A DNA stretch of 64,000 nucleotides from NCBI GenBank assembly GCA_016223205.1, contig JACRPM010000006.1, forward strand, positions 1-64,000. The letters are read 5' to 3'. Shown here in pieces: positions 58,575-64,000 of the stretch (its first letter is position 1; every line of letters begins with the position of its first letter). Both the position numbers and the translations under genes were made by a program. Below the pieces are notes generated by a model. The model made no database searches, was not told the DNA's origin, and was given only the letters and a program-made list of their open reading frames with translations. The DNA comes from Candidatus Saganbacteria bacterium. GTDB taxonomy: Bacteria > Margulisbacteria > WOR-1 > XYC2-FULL-46-14 > WPAF01.

Positions 58575-60218
58575 ATGGCAGAAAACTCCATTCTGGGCAT
58601 AGACCTGCGCGTTACCTCGGTCAAAGTGGTCGAGATCAAGCGCGGCTCCAAAGGTTTTATCCTCAACAACTGGGGAATGGACGAGGTCCCCTTCGAACTT
58701 TTAGACAAACACCCCGATAAAGAAGCCGCCCAGGCCAAGATCATCCAGCGAATATTAGCCGTCAACCGCATCAAGACGCGGGAAGCGGTGGTACTGGTGG
58801 GAGGGTCGGACGTCTTAGTCCGGCAGATGTCGTTGCCGGCGCTTTCGCGCGGGGAATCCCGCGAAGCGATCAAATGGAAAATGAAAGATGAGATCGCTTA
58901 TCCGCTCGAAGAAGCGGTGGTGGATTTTATCCCGCTGGGCAAGCCCGCCGCGGGCAAGGCCGAGATAGATTTTTTGGCGGCGGCGGCGCATAAGGACACC
59001 ATCCATCGGGTGCTCGAGGTCGGCAAATTGTCCGGAGTTTCCATCCGTTCCATCATCCCGGTGCCCTTTGGCATAAAGGAGGTCTTCGGCAAGGAGATCG
59101 CCTCCGGCATCACCTGCCTGGTCTATATGGGCAGGCGCACTACCAATATCAGTTTTTTCCGCGAAGGCCTGCTGCAGCTCAACCGCGAGGTCCCCATCGG
59201 TGGAGAGGACATCACCAAAGCCATGACCTCGGTTTTGGTATCCGAAGAAGGGCGGCTGGAGCTTAAATACGACGAAGCCGAAAAGATAAAAAGGGAATAC
59301 GGCATCCCGGTGGACTTGGCCAGCTATCCCAAGCTGGGGGATATCCCCATTTCGCACCTGCAGGCGGTGGTGAGGCCGGCGCTCGAGAAGATCGAGGACG
59401 AACTGCTGCGCACCATAGAATATTACCGCGGCATTGCCGGCGACATCAAGATCGAAAAAGTGATCCTAACCGGCGGTTCTTCCCGCACCCCGCATCTATT
59501 GGAATTCTTAAGCTCCGGGCTGGGTATCAGCTTTGTGACCTTCGATCCCCTGCGGGAGATGATCATCGACACCCGCATCCGGGAAAAAGGCGCCTTGACC
59601 CTGGCCGCCCCGCAGATGACCGGGGCAATGGGTGCGGCGCTTTCGTATTTTACCCCCCGCAATATCAATCTCCTGCCCGAGGAGATCCGCGACCGCTGGA
59701 AGCTGTTCTTTAAAAAGCATGCCAATCCGCTGGAGCTTTCGATATTATTTGTCGTCTTTCTGGCCCTGGTCTACGGCCTGGTATTCGCGCAAGGGTATCT
59801 GGTCCGCTCCCAGATAGAATCGACCAAAAAATCCATTGCGGACCTCAAGCCCAAGCTGACGCGGCTCGAAGAGCTGGAAAAAGCGGTCAGGGAAGAAGAA
59901 GGCCGCATGGGCATCTTCAAGAGCATCGAACTCAATCGGGTGCAGCTCGATTCCGTGATGGAGGACCTAAGCTTGAACCTGCCGCCCTCGGTGCTATTGA
60001 CCAATATTAATTTTATCGAGGCCTCCCGCTCGGCCAATTTCTCGGGCATCGTCTTTGCCCGGGGGGATTCGGCCGAGAATATACTTTCCCGCTTCGTCCT
60101 GGACCTGTCCCGTGCGCCCAGTTTTGAGAAGATCGAGCTTAAACAGGCCAACCGGGTGGAGGGGTATCTGATGGAGTCCTTTACCTTTGAGATCGCCGCG
60201 CAGGTAAAAAGAAAATGA
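58575..60218 (+). CDS. PilM-PilN fusion, type IV pilus inner-membrane platform
   Basis: Residues 1-355 are PilM-like with an actin-fold ATP-binding pattern (LGIDLRVTSVKVVEI, LVYMGRRTTNISFF, VILTGGSSRTPHLLEF). Residues 356-547 are PilN-like: INLLPEEIRDR near the cytoplasmic end binds PilM in separate-protein systems, then a TM helix (LELSILFVVFLALVYGLVFA), a coiled coil and a ferredoxin-like region. In most bacteria these are two proteins. The fusion would fix the PilM-PilN contact. Followed by pilO, pilP-like and pilQ genes; assembles pili or a related secretion machine. The pilin and ATPases are not in the window. Confidence 0.9.
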   Translation: MAENSILGIDLRVTSVKVVEIKRGSKGFILNNWGMDEVPFELLDKHPDKEAAQAKIIQRILAVNRIKTREAVVLVGGSDVLVRQMSLPALSRGESREAIKWKMKDEIAYPLEEAVVDFIPLGKPAAGKAEIDFLAAAAHKDTIHRVLEVGKLSGVSIRSIIPVPFGIKEVFGKEIASGITCLVYMGRRTTNISFFREGLLQLNREVPIGGEDITKAMTSVLVSEEGRLELKYDEAEKIKREYGIPVDLASYPKLGDIPISHLQAVVRPALEKIEDELLRTIEYYRGIAGDIKIEKVILTGGSSRTPHLLEFLSSGLGISFVTFDPLREMIIDTRIREKGALTLAAPQMTGAMGAALSYFTPRNINLLPEEIRDRWKLFFKKHANPLELSILFVVFLALVYGLVFAQGYLVRSQIESTKKSIADLKPKLTRLEELEKAVREEEGRMGIFKSIELNRVQLDSVMEDLSLNLPPSVLLTNINFIEASRSANFSGIVFARGDSAENILSRFVLDLSRAPSFEKIELKQANRVEGYLMESFTFEIAAQVKRK

Positions 60219-60727
60219 AGCTCAAACTTTCGGACCGCGAACGCTGGCTTTTGTTCGGCACGGCGCTGGCGCTGGTATTCTATCTTTTCTATACTTTCCT
60301 GCTCAATCCCAAGCTTTCGGAGATCGATTCCCTGAACCAAAAAGCCCTTTCGTTGAACTTGGACCTTAAGGTCTCAAAAGAGAAAGTAAAGATATTACAA
60401 AGCCTGGAGCTCTTGCCCATGGAAAAGATCCGCGCCAAAAAGACCAAGGAAGAACAGACGCTCGAAGCCCTAAAATATATAACCGGTGAGATCAGCAAGC
60501 TGGACCTTAAGCTTTTATCCCTGCGGCCCCGGGCGGAGGAGCGCGCGGTGGGCTCGGCCAAGGCCATCTATTTTGACCTCACCTTTACCGGCAAGTACAA
60601 TACCATTTATAAATATATGCAGTCGCTCTCCAAACTGCCTATCCTGATCCTGGTGGATTCGCTCACTATGACGAAAAGTGAGGGGCCCGATCTGGGCGTG
60701 ACCATGGTGGTCTCGGTGTATTACTGA
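60215..60727 (+). CDS. pilO: PilO-like pilus assembly protein
   Basis: 170 residues with an N-terminal TM helix (WLLFGTALALVFYLFYTFLL), a coiled coil (LNQKALSLNLDLKVSKEKV) and a C-terminal ferredoxin-like domain (YFDLTFTGKYNTIYKYMQSLSKLP), as in PilO. It overlaps pilMN by 4 bases (ATGA). In the pilus machine PilO pairs with PilN in the inner membrane and periplasm. Confidence 0.8.
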   Translation: MKLKLSDRERWLLFGTALALVFYLFYTFLLNPKLSEIDSLNQKALSLNLDLKVSKEKVKILQSLELLPMEKIRAKKTKEEQTLEALKYITGEISKLDLKLLSLRPRAEERAVGSAKAIYFDLTFTGKYNTIYKYMQSLSKLPILILVDSLTMTKSEGPDLGVTMVVSVYY

Positions 60728-61242
60728 TGAGCAAAGCCGGCAATTATATAATGGCGGCAGGCGGGGTGTTGATCCTGGTGGTCTACATTCTGCTCTATAC
60801 TCCGCTCTACGATCTGCTGTTCAATGTGCGGGCGGCGCGGCCTAATTTGGCCATAACCCGGCCGGCCGCAACCAAACCGCTTTCTTTCACCTCTACCAGA
60901 GAAGCGGTGAATGAACCCGTAAAACCGCCGCTCCCGGTAGTTGAGCCGGCTCCCAAGTTCGTCGTTTTAAGGGATCCCTTTCAAGTGGATTTTAGCTTTG
61001 TAAAGGGGGAAGAAAAGCCGGTCGAGGGCGCGGCTCCCGCCGAAGCGCCCAAACCTATGCTGGTCTTACAGGGAATTTTCTTGAGCCCGGGGGTGGAAGC
61101 GGCTATAATAGACGACCAGGTGGTGAACGTGGGGACCCGGGTGGCCCTGGGATGGAAAGTGGCCGAGATCGGAACCGACCGGGTGATCCTCTCCCAGGGT
61201 GGGAAATGGAAAGTTCTTAAGATAAAATTGGGGGTAGAGTAA
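60727..61242 (+). CDS. PilP-like protein with N-terminal membrane helix
   Basis: 171 residues with a TM helix (IMAAGGVLILVVYILLYTPL), a Pro-rich linker (KPPLPVVEPAPKFVV, RDPFQVDF) and a C-terminal small beta domain (LQGIFLSPGVEAAIIDDQVV, VAEIGTDRVILSQGGKWKVL), the latter resembling the PilP/GspC homology region that links the inner-membrane complex to the secretin. Its start overlaps the pilO stop (TGATG). It has a TM helix where classical PilP is a lipoprotein. Confidence 0.7.
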   Translation: MSKAGNYIMAAGGVLILVVYILLYTPLYDLLFNVRAARPNLAITRPAATKPLSFTSTREAVNEPVKPPLPVVEPAPKFVVLRDPFQVDFSFVKGEEKPVEGAAPAEAPKPMLVLQGIFLSPGVEAAIIDDQVVNVGTRVALGWKVAEIGTDRVILSQGGKWKVLKIKLGVE

Positions 61243-61245
61243 TAA

Positions 61246-62532
61246 ATGACAAATGACAAATTACAAATGACAAATTGGAAATTGGGAATATTAATTTTTC
61301 TGGTGATGGTCATGCCGGCGGTGGGAGCACCGGCGGTCAAGGAGGAAACCCCCAAAGTAAGCAGCGCCGGTAATTTGTCTTTCCGCTTGAAAGACGCCGA
61401 CATCAAGAACGTGTTGCAGATCTTCGCGCGTCAGTTGGGGATCAACATAGTGGCCGGCGAAGGGGTTGCGGGTAAGGTTTCTTTTTCATTTACCAATGTG
61501 CGGCCGCGAGAGGGACTGGAATCGGTTTTGCGCGCCAAAGGATTTGATTGGTTCCAGGAAGGCGATACCTTGGTCGTGACCGCCAAGAAGACGGTGCGCA
61601 CCTATTTGCTGGAATATGCCAACGCCAAGGAAGTCAAAGAAGCTTTGGACCTGGTAGTGGAGGGCGGCGATTCGGTCTCGAATATCGATTCTTATAACGC
61701 ATTAATGGTGAAGGCCTCAACCGAGAACATCGCCCGCATCGAAAAAACCATCAAGGATATGGATATCCCGCCCAGCCAGGTGCTGATCGAGGCCAAGGTC
61801 ATCGAGGTCAAATGGAATGACGGGGGGCATGCCGGAGCAGACATCAATTATACTCGTCCCCAGAACGCCAACGACTATGCCCAGACCAAGAATCTGGCCG
61901 AACGGGTCACCGACACCGGCGCCCAGGGATTTTACGCGCATGCCATCACCACCAACGTGGAAGCGTTCGTTTCAGCGCTTGAGACCCAGACCGGGTTTAA
62001 CCTGGTGGCCTCTCCGCGCCTAACCGCCCTCAATCATAAAAAGGCCTCGATCTTGATCGGCTCCAAACTGGGCTATCGCACCGCGGTGATCACCGATACC
62101 GGCACCGTTTATCAGGTGAACTTCCTCACCACCGGAACGGAGCTTAAACTGACCCCCCATATTTCAGAGAGCGGCTATGTGCGCTTGGAGATAGAACCAA
62201 AGATCAGCGAAGGATCGGTGACCGCCGACCAGCCGGTGGAAAGCACTACCGAGACCAAGAACGAAGTGCTGGTGAAGGATGGCCAGACCGTGGTGATCGG
62301 CGGTCTTATCAAGAACTCGGAAACCCAGACCGATACAGGGGTCCCGATCTTGATGAACATCCCCCTGCTGGGGGGATTTTTCCGCAAAACCACCATCAGC
62401 AACGAAAAGCGCGAACTGATGGTGATCGTCACCCCTCATATTTTAACGCCGGAATATTTGAACGAAATGTCCAAAGACATCAAAACCCTGGACCAGAAAG
62501 AGAAAAGTCAGGGGGCGGGGTTCATTCACTAG
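61246..62532 (+). CDS. pilQ: Secretin, PilQ-like outer membrane pore (short form)
   Basis: 428 residues. A signal-peptide-like stretch (LGILIFLVMVMPAVGAPA) follows an odd repetitive start (MTNDKLQMTNWK) encoded by AAATGACAAATTAC repeats. Next come an STN/N0 domain (LSFRLKDADIKNVLQIFARQ), an N1 KH-like domain, and the secretin beta domain (NLVASPRLTALNHKKASILIG, VLVKDGQTVVIGGLI, VPILMNIPLLGGFFR, ELMVIVTPHIL). It lacks the N-terminal AMIN domains of classical PilQ, explaining its short length. It forms the outer-membrane channel of the type IV pilus machine. Its 3' end overlaps the convergent gpsA by 11 bases. Confidence 0.88.
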   Translation: MTNDKLQMTNWKLGILIFLVMVMPAVGAPAVKEETPKVSSAGNLSFRLKDADIKNVLQIFARQLGINIVAGEGVAGKVSFSFTNVRPREGLESVLRAKGFDWFQEGDTLVVTAKKTVRTYLLEYANAKEVKEALDLVVEGGDSVSNIDSYNALMVKASTENIARIEKTIKDMDIPPSQVLIEAKVIEVKWNDGGHAGADINYTRPQNANDYAQTKNLAERVTDTGAQGFYAHAITTNVEAFVSALETQTGFNLVASPRLTALNHKKASILIGSKLGYRTAVITDTGTVYQVNFLTTGTELKLTPHISESGYVRLEIEPKISEGSVTADQPVESTTETKNEVLVKDGQTVVIGGLIKNSETQTDTGVPILMNIPLLGGFFRKTTISNEKRELMVIVTPHILTPEYLNEMSKDIKTLDQKEKSQGAGFIH

Positions 62533-63484
62533 CGGGGGTGCGGGTCATAAGGCCGGCCAGGGCTTGATAGGGATCGAGCCCCTCGAAAAGCACCCGGTTC
62601 ACCTGCTCGGTGATGGGCATCACGATCTTGTTCTTCTTAGACAAGGCCAAAGCGGCCCGTGCGGTCGGGACCCCTTCGGCAACGTCTTTCATGGTATTTA
62701 CGATCTCGGCCAGCTTCTTCCCTTTGGCGATCTCAAAACCCACCCGATGATTTCTTGAAAGGACGCTTTCGCAGGTGGTGATAAGGTCTCCCATGCCGGA
62801 AAGCCCGAAGAAGGTCTCGGTTCGAGCTCCCAGGGCCACGCCCAAGCGCGTGATCTCGGCCAGGCCGCGCACCAACAGCGCGGATTTGGCGTTGTTGCCC
62901 AGGGCCAGGCCGTCGGCACAGCCCGAGGCTATCGCGATTATGTTCTTAAGCGCCCCTCCCAGTTCCACGCCCACCACATCCGTATTGGTATAAATGCGGA
63001 AGCGTTCGCGCATCAGGAATTTCCGCGCTCTCTCGGCGGTGACCACCGCGGCGGCGGGTTTGCCTTCGGCGATCTCACGGGCCAGATTGGGACCCGACAA
63101 TGCCGCTATATCACCTTTGAAATATTCGCCGATGATCTCGGTCGGCCTCTTTAAGGTTTTTTCTTCCAAACCTTTGGATGCGGATATTATCAGCGCCGCC
63201 GGATCGATCTTGGCGGCTTGGATCCGGCTTCGAAGATGTTGGGTGGGGACGGCCAGGATCACCAGTTCCGCCCCGTTTAATGATCTTTCGAGGGAACTTT
63301 CGATCTCGATGGTCTCGGGGAGGGGGAAACCGGACAGGTACTTTTTGTTTTCCCTAAATTTTACCATCTCGGGGACCAGGTCGGATTCGTACGACCAGAG
63401 GGTCACCTTATGCCCTCCCTCCGCTAAAAGGACCGAAAGGGTAGTGCCCCAGGCGCCGGCCCCGATCACCGCGCATTTGCTCAT
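62522..63484 (-). CDS. gpsA: Glycerol-3-phosphate dehydrogenase [NAD(P)+]
   Basis: 320 residues. Makes sn-glycerol 3-phosphate from dihydroxyacetone phosphate for phospholipid synthesis. The N-terminal nucleotide-binding loop VIGAGAWGTTLSVLLAEGG, the ALSGPNLAREIAEGKPAAAVV segment, catalytic-region Lys in ELGGALKNIIAIASGCADGL and FFGLSGMGDLITTCES, NHRVG are all standard GpsA features. It overlaps the upstream plsY gene by 4 bases, giving an operon for the first two steps of phosphatidic acid synthesis. Convergent with pilQ. Confidence 0.95.
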   Translation of the reverse strand: MSKCAVIGAGAWGTTLSVLLAEGGHKVTLWSYESDLVPEMVKFRENKKYLSGFPLPETIEIESSLERSLNGAELVILAVPTQHLRSRIQAAKIDPAALIISASKGLEEKTLKRPTEIIGEYFKGDIAALSGPNLAREIAEGKPAAAVVTAERARKFLMRERFRIYTNTDVVGVELGGALKNIIAIASGCADGLALGNNAKSALLVRGLAEITRLGVALGARTETFFGLSGMGDLITTCESVLSRNHRVGFEIAKGKKLAEIVNTMKDVAEGVPTARAALALSKKNKIVMPITEQVNRVLFEGLDPYQALAGLMTRTPASE

Positions 63485-64000
63485 ATTTTTCTCTCCGTGC
63501 CGGCCATCAGGCGTTTGATATTGGGGATGTGGCGGACCACGATCAAGGCCGCGGCCAGAAGGGAAACCATGGCATAGGGGAGGGGTTTGCCTAAAATGAA
63601 CATTAAAGTCGCTACCGTAACGGCGCCAAAGATCGAGCCCGCTGAAACATAGCGGGTGGTAAAAATCAGGATCACTACCAGGATCGCGGTGAAAGCCAAG
63701 ATGTCGGGAGCGATAACGGCGAGAACCCCTAGACCGGTCGCTGCGCCTTTGCCACCTTTTCCTTTTAAAAAGATCGAGAAAGAATGTCCAAGTATCGCCG
63801 CCAGGCCAACCAGTATCACTTGCAGGGGGTCATTAAGGTAAAATAAAGCGGCCAGGGTGGGGGCCAGGCCTTTAATAAAATCCAGCACAAAGACCAGTAT
63901 CCCGACGGCCGGCCCCAAAGTCCGGAAAATGTTGGTGGCGCCGATATTTCCACTGCCGGTTTTCCGGATATCGATGCCTTTTGCCTTCGCTATCAAATAA
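63481..64000 (-). CDS. plsY: Acyl-phosphate:glycerol-3-phosphate acyltransferase PlsY (5' end outside window)
   Basis: The visible part has the family's loop motif KGIDIRKTGSGNIGATNIFRTLG right at the edge, then GKGGKGAATGLGVL and the last motif PNIKRLMAGTE, with several membrane helices. PlsY acylates glycerol-3-phosphate with acyl-phosphate at the membrane. The first membrane helix, usually about 20 residues before this motif, lies beyond position 64000, so the TTG near 63996 is not the true start. Overlaps gpsA (ATGA), the enzyme that makes its substrate. Confidence 0.95.
   Translation of the reverse strand, partial: YLIAKAKGIDIRKTGSGNIGATNIFRTLGPAVGILVFVLDFIKGLAPTLAALFYLNDPLQVILVGLAAILGHSFSIFLKGKGGKGAATGLGVLAVIAPDILAFTAILVVILIFTTRYVSAGSIFGAVTVATLMFILGKPLPYAMVSLLAAALIVVRHIPNIKRLMAGTERKI

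Overview
The window reads as chromosome from an uncultured diderm bacterium. A PilQ-type secretin, PorV-like barrel and lipoproteins imply an outer membrane. An outer-membrane-type barrel fused to three SLH domains is a layout known from Cyanobacteria and Negativicutes and their candidate-phylum relatives (for example Margulisbacteria/Saganbacteria). That placement is inference and I hold it loosely. Several genes appear to be leaderless.

Layout. 1-1324: an IS3-family end inserted into an IS110-family transposase gene. 1325-8105: UDP-sugar pyrophosphorylase-like enzyme, GNAT-like protein, LacI regulator, SUMF1/FGE-domain protein and 2H phosphoesterase. 8137-22988: glycan-degradation genes (GH94 phosphorylase, clan-A hydrolase, and a minus-strand operon with a GH116 enzyme, an alpha-toroid lipoprotein and a transglutaminase-like protein), then an AbiE-like toxin-antitoxin pair and an isolated barrel-like protein. 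23100-26875: MalF/MalG-type sugar permeases, the MalG with a beta-propeller inserted, plus a CBM11-like secreted protein. 27009-31317: two duplicated two-gene cassettes of exported or surface proteins. 31407-39620: a sigma70-driven surface-protein operon ending in a PorV-SLH fusion and a strong terminator. 39730-49159: two membrane-anchored Ser/Thr kinases, proline-rich membrane proteins and an FHA-PP2C phosphatase. 49194-56932: lipoproteins, a giant barrel-containing protein and a GH8 glycosidase. 56945-64000: housekeeping genes smpB, ssrA (tmRNA), pilMN-O-P-Q, gpsA and plsY.

The main discovery is a recurring promoter, TGAAA(TTT)-N16-CCGATA(TATAT). It lies in front of at least 16 transcription units on both strands with identical spacing. 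It resembles sigma28/FliA (sigmaD) promoters, TAAA-N15-CCGATAA. It unites the carbohydrate enzymes, LacI regulator, kinases, lipoproteins and unknown surface proteins into one apparent regulon. The type IV pilus operon, GH94 operon, permeases and SLH operon instead have TTGACA/TATAAT-like promoters. Many regulon proteins also have unusually long N-terminal regions, some carrying a PPR motif just before the membrane-spanning or lipoprotein segment. This suggests a co-regulated, possibly unusual, export or surface system controlled by Ser/Thr phosphorylation.
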